A DNA stretch of 64,000 nucleotides. It comes from Bilabrum cf. latius (lineage: Eukaryota > Bigyra: Bicosoecida > Bigyra > Bicosoecida). Every line of letters starts with the position of its first letter. Position 1 is the stretch's first letter. The position numbers and the translations under genes were made by a program. The notes under the pieces are model-generated. The model was not told where the DNA came from, ran no database searches, and saw nothing but the letters and a program-made list of their open reading frames with translations. Below, in pieces: positions 1 through 11,027 of this stretch. Location of the stretch: positions 1,347,618 through 1,411,617 of the forward strand of contig OZ237742.1 of NCBI GenBank assembly GCA_965178125.1, read 5' to 3'.

Positions 1-2556
1 TCCACGGACACACCACTTGCGATCGTGCCATCCGTCCCGACCAACCACGATTCCCGCACTAGGGCCATGCAGAGCCGCGTGGGTCGGATTCTGTGCTCGC
101 GCATATTCCCATGGCTGGCACATGGCTTGCACCCAGCTCGGATTGAGCAATGTGGTCATGTCCGGGGCCAGGCGCGTAGCGATGGACGGCTCAGGCAATG
201 GTGGTAGTCGCTGTTGTACGCGGATTGGGTACTGGTGCCTGCGTCTCACCTGTACGAAGTCCCCAGACACCTCACGAGGGGCCTGGCCGGGCACATTCGC
301 TCCCCAGCATCGGATGCGCCCCGACCGCTCCACGCCGCACGAGTGATAGCTCCCAGCGGCCACCTGCGTGACAGCATAGGATGCATTCAGCGACGGGAAT
401 GATCGCAGTGATGTAGCATAAGAAACAAATACGCACAATCCACGGACACACCACTTGCGATCGTGCCATCCGTCCCGACCAACTACGATTCCCGCACTAG
501 GGCCATGCAGAGCCGCATGGGTCGGATTCTGTGCTCGTGCGTATTCCTATGGCTGGCACATGGCTTGCACCCAGCTCGGATTGAGCAATGTGGTCATGTC
601 CGGGGGCCCGGCGCGTAGCGATGGACGGCTCAGGCAATGGTGGTAGCAATTGTTACGTCTCACCTGTACGAAGTCCCCAGACACCTCACGAGGGGCCTGG
701 CCGGAGTGATTGTATCCCCAGCATCGGATACGCCCCGACCGCTCCACGCCGCACGAGTGCGCGTACCCGGCGGCCACCTGCGTGACAGCATAGGATGCAT
801 TCATCGACGGGAATGATCGCAGTGATGTAGCATAAGAAACAAATACGCACAATCCACAGACACTGTTGTATGTACTCGGACATCAGGGTTGAACCGACGG
901 GGAGCAGAGGTGAGCCGGAAGACGAGGTGGGTGCAGGAGGACAGGAGGTGGAGAAGAACAGAGGGGGACACCGGCACAGGCTACGATAGTGCGGTGCCAT
1001 CGCGAGAACACAACGGGAGGATGGGTGCTCCAGGTGAAAAGGCACGAGGGAGACGCGAGTGCCAGCGGGCTGCATGGCCAGCAGCGCGCAGAGGGCCAAT
1101 AGGCGGGTGGACAGATGGGACGCACGGCCGGTCGGCCAGGATCAGCGCGTGCAAGCTGAAAGGATGGGGCCAAGGTGGCAATGCATGGAGCAAAGCACAC
1201 GGTCCCTTGGGCGGGAAACAGGAACAGGAAGCTATGTAGCGACGAGGCCAGTCGCGTGCATTGGGAAAGAAGCGTGTACATTCGTAGTGTCAGATGAATA
1301 CCGCATTCAGGTGGGCTGGGGGAGAACCAGTCGTTCGGGGTGAAGCCCAGTGGATCTGCGCCATCCGTCCCGACCAACTACGATTCCCGCACTAGGGCCA
1401 TGCAGAGCCGCGTGGGTCGGATTCTGTGCTCGCGCATATTCCCATGGCTGGCACATGGCTTGCACCCAGCTCGGATTGAGCAATGTGGTCATGTCCGGGG
1501 GCCGGCGCGTAGCGATGGACGGCTCAGGCAATGGTGGTAGTCGCTGTTGTACGCGGATTGGGTACTGGTGCCTGCGTCTCACCTGTACGAAGTCCCCAGA
1601 CACCTCACGAGGGGCCTGGCCGGACCAATCCGATCCCCAGCATCGGATGCGCCCCGACCGCTCCAAACCGCACGAGTGCGACTACCCGGCGGCCACCTGC
1701 GTGACAGCATAGGATGCATTCATCGACGGGAATGATCGCAGTGATGTAGCATAAGAAACAAATACGCACAATCCACGGACACACCACTTGCGATCGTGCC
1801 ATCCGTCCCGACCAACTACGATTCCCGCACTAGGTCCATGCAGAGCCGCGTGGGTCGGATTCTGTGCTCGCGCATATTCCCATGGCTGGCACATGGCTTG
1901 CACCCAGCTCGGATTGAGCAATGTGGTCATGTCCGGGGGCACGGCGCGTAGCGATGGACGGCTCAGGCAATGGTGGTAGTCGCTGTTGTACGCGGATTGG
2001 GTGCTGGTGCCTGCGTCTCACCTGTACGAAGTCCCCAGACACATCACTATTCGCTCCCCAGCATCGGATGCTCCCCGACCGCTCCAAACCGCACGAGTGC
2101 GACTACCCGGCGGCCACCTGCGTGACAGCATAGGATGCATTCATCGACGGGAATGATCGCAGTGATGTAGCATAAGAAACAAATACGCACAGTCCACGGA
2201 CACACCACTTGCGATCGTGCCATCCGTCCCGACCAACCACGATTCCCGCACTAGGGCCATGCAGAGCCGCATGGGTCGGATTCTGTGCTCGTGCGTATTC
2301 CTATGGCTGGCACATGGCTTGCACCCAGCTCGGATTGAGCAATGTGGTCATGTCCGGGGGCCCGGCGCGTAGCGATGGACGGCTCAGGCAATGGTGGTAG
2401 TCGCTGTTGTACGCGGATTGGGTGCTGGTGCCTGCGTCTCACCTGTACAAAGTCCCCAGACACCTCACGAGGGGCCTGGCCCTAATAATTCGATCCCCAG
2501 CATCGGATGCTCCCCGACCGCTCCACGCCGCACGAGTGATAGCTCCCAGCGGCCAA
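1..2556 (-). CDS. RCC1-repeat protein, 3' part outside window (tandem one-blade exons)
   Basis: The gene is read leftwards. Five exons are visible at 2443-2556, 2022-2117, 1583-1696, 664-777 and 250-363. Each is bounded by a CAG acceptor and a GTGAGA donor in phase 0, so every exon encodes exactly one short RCC1-type blade of 38 residues (32 in the 2022-2117 exon). The blade pattern is VAAGxxHSCGxERSGxIRCWG, then GQAP, then SGDFVQ. RCC1 blades build beta-propellers used for protein binding or GTPase exchange; which role applies here is unknown. The exons at 1583 and 2022 carry an in-frame TAG in VAAG-TAG-SHSCG, where glutamine is common in RCC1 repeats. The start is not resolved: the reading frame stays open upstream of 2556 across a possible acceptor. 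The 3' end lies left of base 1. The fold is near certain, the function unassigned. Confidence 0.82.
1..2556. repeat. Tandem exon-plus-intron duplication, unit about 420-440 bp
   Basis: A unit holding one RCC1 exon and its intron is repeated five times. A shared intron landmark (tccacggacacaccacttgc) recurs at 1, 439, 1772 and 2193, and a truncated version lies near 1357. The introns are nearly as similar as the exons, so the duplications are recent. One exon has lost 18 bp in frame. Confidence 0.9.
864..1345. other. Unique insertion in one duplicated intron
   Basis: About 480 bp between the exons at 664-777 and 1583-1696 has no counterpart in the other intron copies. It replaces the shared intron sequence after the motif cgcacaatccacagacac. 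It has open frames on both strands but no recognisable protein, terminal repeat or target-site duplication that I can see. Confidence 0.6.
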
Positions 2557-4209
2557 CTGCGATAGAGTTTGCCGTACGCCTGTTGGTGGCGAATAAATAG
2601 CCGCGGCATATCTGACGGTTTTGCGTGTAAACGTCGTCTCCCGGCAAAAGCAAAGGAGGCTTCGTGAGTACCACCCAATGTAACTCACTGTTGCCTAGAT
2701 CAACTTGCCATGGCTTGATCTAATTACTGAGAGCCAAGCAGCAAGCCAATAAAAGATGAAATGTAGTACTCTTAGCATTGTTCGAAGGCACGATGGCGCG
2801 CGGTCTTGGGTTTCGAAGGAGTGCGATCACTTTAGTTAGGCCAATAATATTCAGACCCCACCAAGGGGCGCCGGCGGCCCGGGGGTGGTAGCCACCTCCG
2901 GAATTCTGACGCCCCCCCCCCCCCCCGACTTCACAACGAACCTCAAGCAACCCCTGGGATCCCCGCAGCGAACTACTCTCTATCTCAATGGATTCTTGAC
3001 CACATTCCTCGAGGAGTCTCCGACTGTTCGCCGCAAGGCACTCTCCCTGGGAATACCCTTACCGCTGGCTATCTCCTGCCAGATACCCGGGGTGGAGACA
3101 AGCATTGGATCGTGGTCCTCTGGCTCTACCTAGCGCAAGGTGCTCAGACGCCTAGAACGCCGACTCGACAAGGCATGGACAGTTCGGCTCGCCTCGGCAG
3201 CACATGCCACCTCACAACTCAGACGAATTCATGGCCACTCTATCACGCCGACGTGCGTGGTGGCGGCGACCTGAAACATTGACGGTGCAGGCAGCATCAA
3301 TCGCGATCTGCCCATCACCGTTCGCGTTCCCCAGATACTAAAGCAGTTTTGGGGGATACCGGTGCCACAGCGACCGCTGTGGTTGGGTGCGAGGGCTTGT
3401 CCCGCAACAACCCGCCTGTTTGGATTTCTGCTTTTACTATGTTAGGTGTTCTACCGCACAGTACGAGTAGTTTTTCGGATTTTCGAGTTGTGTGTTTGTA
3501 CACTGTCGTGAATTGCATCTTATGCCGTGTTTCGAAAATGCCGACGTAAAAGTGAGGTGCAAGTTGCAAATCGAAACACACATTTTTCTGCAAACAGCGT
3601 CTACAAACGTCAACGACCAAAGTTCGCAATTGATGCACTTAAGAGCACTCAGACTGCATGAATCAATGGGAATTACATTATAGATGGAGAACTGGCTTGG
3701 TTGTGCAAGTTTGATGCGACTCTCATGCCTCAACTGCAGCTGCTGGCACTCGCTGCGTGGAATCACAGAAGGATACACCACTCCATTTCGGGCAATCAAA
3801 GCGATTCATACTGATATTCAATTGATTTAAGTTGCATCGCTCCCAACAAGCACCACTCAAAGTCACTTCGCGAGGTTGGCAGGCATCACCATCCGTCCAG
3901 CATGGGCTCTCTCCGTACCTCGCGTGCCGATTTAAACCCTTACACCAAATCAAATGCCACAATCATAATTGAAACATGATAATGTTTATATTTATGGCTC
4001 GGCTTGCATGAGAAGTGTATTTGAGACGCCGGCTGCTTCGCAGCCGTTGGGACGTCATTTGCCTATGCATTTTTGGTTGTCGTTTGGGTTTCGGTCCCCG
4101 GGCCCAAATCAAAAAGACAACCCAGGCGTTGTCTTTTAGGGGGGTTGGGTGTAGTTTTACGAGTTTCGAAACACGGCATTAAACCAGAATTTCCTTCCTT
4201 CCATCCAGT
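2557..4209. other. Gene-poor stretch with inverted repeat, hairpin and poly-C run
   Basis: No gene is recognised here except the weak ORF at 2885-3274. Visible structure: a run of 15 C near 2912-2926; a 16-bp perfect inverted repeat (atgccgtgtttcgaaa at 3522-3537, its complement at 4164-4179); and a 9-bp-stem hairpin at 4112-4137 (aaaagacaa, 8-nt loop, ttgtctttt). The inverted repeat could mark the ends of a 658-bp element, but no target-site duplication is evident. Confidence 0.5.
2885..3274 (+). CDS. Weak ORF with one in-frame TAG, possible decayed retroelement piece
   Basis: The frame opens at a GTG in a GC-rich stretch, crosses the poly-C run as polyproline, passes one TAG at 3131-3133 and ends at TGA (3272-3274). 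The last 45 codons are basic and helical (RKVLRRLERRLDKAW). Nothing in it identifies a family. The poly-C run makes the frame upstream unreliable. Confidence 0.25.
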
Positions 4210-4275
4210 AGGCCTACACTGGAGGTGCAGTAGCGCCTGAAAAAGGAGAACGGGACATGTGACTTTGAGGCGGAG

Positions 4276-5301
4276 ATGGCAGAGAGGTGCCCGATGCCCG
4301 GGTGCGCCCGAGCAGAAGGCTACCTGCACCAGTGTGCTCACTTGAGCTACTGCGGAGATCGGCTGATCAGGGAGGACGACAAGAGGAGGATGACGGGGTT
4401 GCACTATCATGTGGAGCGGAGACTTCTGAAAATCGCACAGGAGGCGACCGGACGAGAGGCACTGAAGGAGATCAGGGGGGTGTACAATGAGGAAGGGAAC
4501 TACTCGATGGACATCATCATCCCGAGAGAGGGTGCGAAGCCAATCTATGTTGACGTGACAACGGCGGACCCGCATGCCAAGTGCGGACTGTCTCAGATCA
4601 ATAGGCGGACGGATAATGGGGACAGGCACTTTCCCAGTAAACCAGTGGGGTCGGATCATCAGGACGAAGCAGCGGGAGCACGAGCAGCCGGGAGGAAGTG
4701 GCGAGAGATCAATGAGCCCATCCCTCCCCATCGGCTGATGGGAGGGCGAATGGCACCCGGAACGGCCACGGAGAGGGTCAAGTCCATCAAGAACAGGAAC
4801 CAGGTCGTTTTCCAGGACTTTGTTGTCCTGGCGACAGGACGCTTGGGCAACGGGGCACGCGGACTGCTACGCCTGTTAGCCCGAATCCGACGCAAGAGGC
4901 TGGGGGTGGCCCGCAGCAGGTCGGTGGAGGCCCAGGTCAGGATCTGGGCGCGAGTGATCGCCAAAGGAGTTTCCATGCTGAGCGCATGCCGCACGATTCA
5001 ATTCAACCTTAAGTTGCGGAACATGTCAGGGCTACGGGAAGCGAGAGTGGTGCAGGGAGCGGGTCCAGCAGGAGCGGTGGCCCCCGAGGCGGCGCAAGCG
5101 GCAGCACAAGCGTAGGTAGTGCAGGCTGCGTACCCGGCAGGAGTGCTACCAGCTGAAGGGGTTGGAGGCGCTGGGGACGAGGTAGATGGCCTTGACCCTG
5201 ACCATGCCGGTCTTATACATCCCCCAGCACTTGCGGTGGGAGCTCCAGATGTGCAGAACCTCCACGGAGAAGCAGCACAGCTGGCAGCCCCCATGGCTTG
5301 A
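4276..5301 (+). CDS. Retroelement-like protein with Cys/His cluster, TAG read as Gln
   Basis: The 341-residue frame begins with a Cys/His cluster (CPMPGC, then HQCAH, then C), followed by KRRMTGLHYHVERRL and a DIIIPREG...YVDVTT stretch. This arrangement resembles the C-terminal tail of non-LTR retrotransposon reverse-transcriptase ORFs. A second block (QDFVVLATGRLGNGA...LLARIRRKRLG...SVEAQVRIWAR) recurs in the minus-strand ORF at 7091-7782, so the two are paralogues. The frame crosses one TAG at 5113-5115 and ends at TGA 5299-5301. Upstream, 4170-4275 is also open behind a pyrimidine-rich acceptor (ttccttccttccatccag), so the ATG used here may be internal. No reverse-transcriptase core is present. 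The mobile-element assignment is an inference from the tail motifs. Confidence 0.5.
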
Positions 5302-5955
5302 GCTGGTCAGTGAGATGTTTCCTCCCGGTCGAAGTAGCCTTCTTAGCCTGGGTAGCGTGTAGTTTGAATCACATATATTTATCCTTCCTTCACATATATT
5401 TATCCTTCCTTCCTTCCTTCCACAAACGCTCGTGTTTTCTGGTTTCGGTTTGCTCATTCGGTCGTTTGATGCTGAAATATGGTGTACTGAATTTAGCGCG
5501 TTTTTGGGCCGATTCTGGCGCGAGATGGGGGACAGTAATTCTGCCATCAGCCATAAGCTCCTATGCCATGCTGCATTGCTCAACTTTTCTTCTCCCAAAG
5601 AAGGCTTATTACTGTTATTTTCATTCGAGTGTACCCACGACTTCGATACCGAGAACTTTCGGCTAGTATTGCTGAATTCCATGACATGGCCAGGATTTCG
5701 AATCAACTTTGCCATCTCGATTTTCTCGGGCTATTTAACACCGATTGTGCTGCTACTTCGTGATTATATACTTTCGCACTTCTAGTATTCAATGGTATCA
5801 AGGATTTTTACAGTCGTCCCAAAAGGTAGGCTCGACCAGCTTCACGGCCCACCGTCGTTGACCCCAGAAGCTGCGGCAACTGCACCTGTGGACTCTGCCA
5901 TTCGCGCCACGAATGCGCGCTGTGCAGCCCCCGCAGACGCACTCAAGTCCCCTAC
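5302..5955. other. Intergenic, AT-richer; short direct repeat
   Basis: No supported gene. A 21-bp direct repeat (cacatatatttatccttcct) occurs twice at 5370-5410, followed by a ttcc run. The open frames at 5298-5785 have unremarkable composition and no recognisable motif. Confidence 0.5.
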
Positions 5956-6670
5956 TCATCTTACCTTTCTAGGACTGCCTGGCGTATTTGCTAATTCCTA
6001 TTTTGCGAGTTCCAGGTCGCGTGCTTCTTGTCCCAGTCTCTGGTAGGCTTCCACGGCTCTCCGCTCCCTCTCTTGCAAGCCGCGAATGGCCTCTGCAGCT
6101 TGCGCAAGTTGCCCCCGAAGCTGTACTCTGGTATCGCACTGTATGTACTCGAGCCCTAATGCTCCGTACCGCTGCCTCACCAGCTGCGTGTTGGTGGGGG
6201 CGGGGTCTACAGCCGCTGCAACCACGCCCCCCGCCACACCAGCGCCCCCCGCCACACCAGCGCCCCCCGCCACACCAGCGCCCCCCGCCACACCAGCGCC
6301 CCCCGCCACACCAGCGCCCCCCGCCACACCAGCGCCCCCCGCCACACCAGCGCCCCCCGCCACACCAGCGCCCCCCGCCACACCAGCGCCCCCCGCCACA
6401 CCAGCGCCCCCCGCCACACCAGCGCCCCCCGCCACACCAGCGCCCCCCGCCACACCAGCGCCCCCCGCCACACCAGCGCCCCCCGCCACACCAGCGCCCC
6501 CCGCCACACCAGCGCCCCCCGCCACACCAGCGCCCCCCGCCACACCAGCGCCCCGCACTGCAGCACCATGCGGTACCGTGCCACCACTCCTGATCTTGCC
6601 CTTCTTGCTTGCCTCGCGCTTCTCGACCACCTCCCGCAGACGCTTGATGACCCTCTTGACCGCCTCCTCC
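5956..6670 (-). CDS. Ala/Gly/Val-repeat protein exon with coiled-coil tail
   Basis: Read leftwards: a basic helical segment (EEEAVKRVIKRLREVVEKRE), then about 18 copies of the hexapeptide AGVAGG encoded by an 18-bp repeat, then a helical tail (QLAQAAEAIRGLQERERRAVEAY) that looks like coiled coil. A TAG lies in frame at 5998-6000. The frame then either ends at TGA (5956-5958) or splices at the donor GTAAGA (5959-5964). The 5' end is probably a splice acceptor near 6669, because an in-frame TAA lies just upstream. No family is recognised. Low-complexity helices also occur in the neighbouring ORF at 7091-7782, so the two could belong to one transcription unit. Confidence 0.45.
6229..6555. repeat. 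18-bp minisatellite, about 18 copies
   Basis: The unit ccccccgccacaccagcg is repeated almost perfectly. All frames stay open through it because 18 is a multiple of 3, which creates long shadow ORFs on both strands. Confidence 0.95.
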
Positions 6671-7090
6671 TCTTAGGAAGAACTCGTCCCCTGCCGCAAG
6701 CTCACAGGGCAGTGTGCTCTGGGCGATCATAGCCTCACACTCCTGCTGCGCTGTCTTTGGCTTGGAGGCAACCGGAACCCCAGCGGCACCACCTCGAGCA
6801 GCTTTCCTTCCCTAGTCTCCATCTGATTCGGAAATCCTCTTTGGGACGAGGGGTTCTTTCTTCTTTCTTATGCTTTCTCTTGAGGCTTTGGCCTTTGCTT
6901 AGGGGGGGCCTGCGGGTCTTTTGATCGCGTTGTTCTCTGAGGTCATCTTTGATGGCCCCACCTTGGGGGTGTGACAGCCATTCGTGAAACGTCGTATCGT
7001 TGCATTCAATCATCATCATCACCGTTGAGATCTCGCATCGGACCCTCGTCCAACACTTAATCTCTGTGGAACTCATCGAGACTCCCGAGT

Positions 7091-7782
7091 TCACTCAGGA
7101 TGATCCAGAAGCACCTATACCCCGCCGTGGTGGGGTTGTGCTGCAGCTGGAGCTCCTGGATCCTCGGGCTCGATCTCTGGAGGAGGTGCTTCGCCAGGGT
7201 CAGCAGCTGCGACTGCTCCTCCCCGGGCTCCGCCCTGCAGGTTGAGTGCGACCGGCAATTCTTCCTGCTGCTGGTCGGCTTCAGCTTCGGTCTGCTCAAC
7301 GACTGCTGCGAGTGCTGCGGCCTCTGCCGCCTCACCTGCCGCTGCCACTGCTGCTGCTTCCTGTTGCTGTTCCGCTCTCTCTGCGTCCTCCCTCCTCTTC
7401 TCCTCCTCGGCAATGGCACGGCGCGTAGTAACCAGCTGAACATGTTTGTAATAATCGTTCATGTACTTCGCCCGTGTCGTTGCCAAACTCATCGTGATGC
7501 GCCTGGCCCACGTCCTGACCTGTGCGTCCACGCTCTTGCTCTGCTCTGGCCCAACTCGCTCACGCCTGATCCTCGCCAGCTCCTCTAAGACCTTCCATGC
7601 GCCGGTTCCTAGTTTCCCGGTGTGTAGAACGACGAAGTCCCGGAAAATGTACCTCCCCGGGTATTTCAGGTGTTTGCAGACCTTCTCGCTGGGCGCGTTG
7701 CCTCCCACCGGCACCTGTCCTGCGATCAGCCTCGTCTGGTCCTTGGGTTGGTAGTACATCTGCAGCTTCACCTACGCCCCTG
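7091..7782 (-). CDS. Paralogue of the 4276-5301 ORF, retroelement-like, partial
   Basis: Read leftwards, this shares with the plus-strand ORF at 4276-5301 the block FRDFVVLHTGKLGTGAW...LEELARIRRERVG...SVDAQVRTWARRI. The rest is an Ala/Glu/Gln-rich helical tail of about 120 residues. Two TAGs are in frame (7772-7774 and 7115-7117); the frame ends at TGA 7091-7093. No ATG fits the 5' end. An acceptor (ctatacgcag) at about 7783 precedes the frame, and an in-frame TAA lies further upstream, so this is an internal or terminal exon, or a truncated element copy. The opposite orientation of the two paralogues fits dispersed mobile DNA. Confidence 0.45.
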
Positions 7783-9073
7783 CGTATAGTGCGCTCTCGT
7801 TCTGCCAGTCTGACCCCGACCGATTCGTGGTTGCACATTACTTTGTGTGGTTTCTTTACCCTACAAATTATCCCGGATTCTGGTATTCTGGTACTCTCGC
7901 AGGGCGGCGCCTGAGGGCGCTCACCGGCAGTCTCTCGAAATAGATCTAACAAAGAAGACACCTGCGGTACCGGAACTGCGGTACTTCGAACTAGATCCTT
8001 TGGATTGTGAACAACCAAATCCGCCTACCATCCCAGCCGTGTGCTCATACCACAAACGGCAGACCCCCATGCCTCCCCTAGCAAAGCCCACCCGGGGCAG
8101 CCAGTTCGGGCTTGCCAGGGGGGCCACCAAACAAAACTACCTCCTGGGATGATGGGTGGAGGTGGGCAACCACCGCCACTTAGTGTAGTGAACCAATGTA
8201 GCCTAGAATGTAGACCTATCCTCATCCAGCTTTGCTGATCCGCTGGCGGCGCCATAACGGCCGGCGGAACCTTCAAGTTGGGCCCGGACAGCGACAGCGC
8301 CCGAGCCCAACCCCACTGTCATTTCGGCTCGGCACAAGACAACCTAGCCACTTGTCCCGAACGTGGGGACTCTACATAACTACAAGCATTGACAACCAAA
8401 CCAACTAGTGTAACTCATTGCGCCCGGATCATGAGCTCTTTAGGGAAAGCATAATCTTTTGGAGGCCTCAGTGGCTATGCCATATAATTGGCAACTGGGG
8501 AGGAACCAAGCTATCCGCCCCTGCAGGTTCGCTGCCAAGACCGAGCATATCTCTTGCTCTATTGCTAGCCTTGACGCCTGATTGGCTGTCGCGGTTCTGT
8601 TTGCTGATCTCGAATCCAGCGCCATTCAGGTCTACTTGGTCAACACTAATCCCCTTTACAAATGGGGACACAGACGACTACAGTGCCTTCATAGTTTGCA
8701 TCGAACCAGTATGCAACGCAGAACCCTTCGCTGCGCTCGTCTTGGACGGAGATTGCGGCGACGTGCTGCGTCTCGGCTGCTACTTCTGTTGTCTAGCAGC
8801 ACGCCGTGCCCGCAGGGCCTGAACGCCAGACGCCTAGCTCAACTTCTGTTCTAATGATCTTGCATGCCTGCCACTATAGGACATCACTAAAAACAAGCGA
8901 GAATCGGCTCACTATGCTGCCATTTTGACTTCCATCCGTTGGCAGTCGTCATACCTCAGGCTCAGCAGTTCCAGTGGAACTGTTCCACAGTGACCGAGCC
9001 TGATGAGGGACGCCCGCCCGTCACCGTGCAATGGGGCACAATACTGGATAGAGCTTAACAACCTATCAGCGCT
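7783..9073. other. Intergenic, no supported gene
   Basis: Open frames exist on both strands (for example 8418-8822 plus), but none shows a family motif, an in-frame splice pattern or a distinctive composition. I see no RNA gene or repeat here. Confidence 0.45.
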
Positions 9074-10512
9074 TCATCGATTCACGGGGCAGTACGGATT
9101 GCTCGGCCAGGGCTTGTCCACCAACACGAACGAGTCTCCCCCTGAGCCCCCATCCCCGCCGTCACTGCCAGTGGCATCATGATCGCTCTCCCACCACCGC
9201 CGCACCAGCTCCCTCACCGTTGTTCCCCCGATCCCCAGCGACTCCCACTGCGACACCCCGTCCTGGCAGTGCATCCAGCAGCTGTGCAGGAACAGCCCGC
9301 CCTGGCCCGAAGGACCGCCTGCCAGGACCGTCGAGTTGCCCAGCGCCTGCAGGAATTGGTCGCGCCAGTCCCCGTTAAGTTGGCTGCGCTGCAGTGGGGT
9401 GCATTCTGAGTTGTTCCTCTCGCACGCGGCCCACCCCGGGGGCGTGCTGGGCAGCCACGTCGGTGCGAAGATGTTCTCCAGCTGGTACGTGTCGTACCCG
9501 CTCTGAAGAGGCAGGATGGGCGCCTTCGTGAAGGGCACCGTGTACTGCGGGAACATGCAGCGCCACGCCTCTTTGCTCCCAGGCCCCCCGTGCGCCTGCA
9601 CGCACCCTGGGTGCAGCCCATAGGAAGCATTCGCCATGCGGTAGATGTACGTGAATAGCTCTCGGTAGTAGCGCTGTCCCCCCACGGTCTCAGCGTCCAG
9701 GAAGAACCCCGCATCGGGGAACACCTTGAATCGCCCTATACTAGTAGAGCTCGTGCTGGCAGAGCTCCCTCCCGCCCGCACCAAGCCACTGCCAGTGCCA
9801 GTGACGCGCAGCTCTCCGTCGATCTGGGCTCGCACTGCGTCTGCGTGCAGGATCGCAGCCATGCCGCCCGCGCTACAGCCACCAACCAGGATATTCGCCT
9901 TCTTCCCGGATGGCGAGGCCGCTCCTAGGCCGTGTCGGTGCACCAGATCTCGAATCACCGCGCTGCGGATGGCCGCGCCGCGCATGTACATCGCTGTCCC
10001 GTTCGGACCGAGAACCGTCCCCTCTCGGGCTGATGAAAAACTGCTGCCGTCACAATACTTTATGTAGACTGATGAGTAGTTGCAGAGGAAATTCATGTCG
10101 CAATCGTCCTGGAACGTCGCAAAGTTGATCGTGGTCGTTTGCGGCCAATTCGTCGATGAACCAAGATCCGTGCGAGATCGCTGCTCGCAGTAGGTTTCAT
10201 TAAAGCACCACCCTCCCCCTTGGAAATGAAGAATAAAGTTAGTCTTGTCATTGCCCCTGCCCTCTCTGAAGTAGTATCCCTGCGGTGTTCGGATGCCAAG
10301 AAATATCGCTATATGCGGTCAAGATGACACCAGTGCCGCGCAATAACGAAAACAACGCTCAATTTGATACTTTATCGACTACTAACGGGTGGGCTTCCAT
10401 CAAGGCACTTTGCTCCTGGTGCGTGGACGAGTTGCAGTTGGGAAACTCCCTGGGCTCCGAGGACCAATTTCTGGCAAATAGAAAGGAATAGGAATAATCT
10501 AGATATCTTCAT
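9074..10512 (-). CDS. Pectinacetylesterase/Notum-family carboxylesterase, secreted
   Basis: Two exons: 10387-10512 and 9074-10279, with a 107-nt intron (GTTAGT donor, CAG acceptor). The product has 443 residues and ends at TGA. Residues 1-20 are a hydrophobic signal peptide (MKISRLFLFLSICQKLVLG). The family hallmarks follow in order: CLDGSPPGYYF across the splice junction, FQGGGWCFN, the nucleophile elbow GCSAGG (Ser178), PDAGFF (Asp231) and a late His in FLHSCWMH (about 374). Notum-type enzymes remove acyl esters; pectinacetylesterases deacetylate pectin. The substrate here cannot be told from sequence. The intron placement is secure because joining the exons restores CLDGSPPGYYF exactly. 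A glycine- and aspartate-rich patch near the C terminus is unusual. It has no in-frame TAG. Confidence 0.93.
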
Positions 10513-11027
10513 TATACTTAGGGTCTTGGAGGCGATAATGTATTCCCGTAGTGCACCTGCGGAAGGGCAAACCAATTGGGTCTCGCGGAATTTATTGTTG
10601 CGTGCTCTTTTGATAATCAACGCGAAAGAGTGGCCCGCCTGCTTGCTTCATGGCACAGACAAGAACTCTTCAGCCCTGTCAGTGCTGCTTATTTAAAATT
10701 GTAAGATTGTTTTATCGCTTGATCCTGGGGTTCGTACCAAGACTAGGGCTAAATTGGCGTAATTGCGCGTTGAGGGGTTGATGCGTGTCTGACCTCGCCA
10801 CTATTCGTCCCCCCTGTGGTTCTAGTTGGGTTTTTCATCCAGGTTGAACCGATTCATTATGTCAATCGCGTACTTATATTCAACATGATGCTGTGTTTGA
10901 TCCCTTGAATCCAGTGATTAGGACTGCTTTCGTTGCGGTGCGGTGCCATGTGCGGTGGTGCACGCGCAGGACCAACCGAATTTCTGACCACATATCATGA
11001 TCCGCCCCGCAGATTAGCTAGGGGGTA
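10513..11027. other. Intergenic between divergent genes
   Basis: This is the shared upstream region of the secreted esterase (minus) and the 2OG oxygenase (plus). I see no clear TATA box, RNA gene or repeat. An in-frame TAG lies three codons before the ATG at 11028, behind a possible CAG acceptor, so the oxygenase may have a further 5' exon. Confidence 0.4.

Noticed and set aside
883-1377. 164-codon minus-strand ORF in the insertion within the RCC1 intron
   Set aside because: No recognisable motif, and partly composed of duplicated intron sequence.
2912-2926. Run of 15 C as a frameshift or regulatory element
   Set aside because: Homopolymer length is unreliable in assemblies and nothing around it supports a function.
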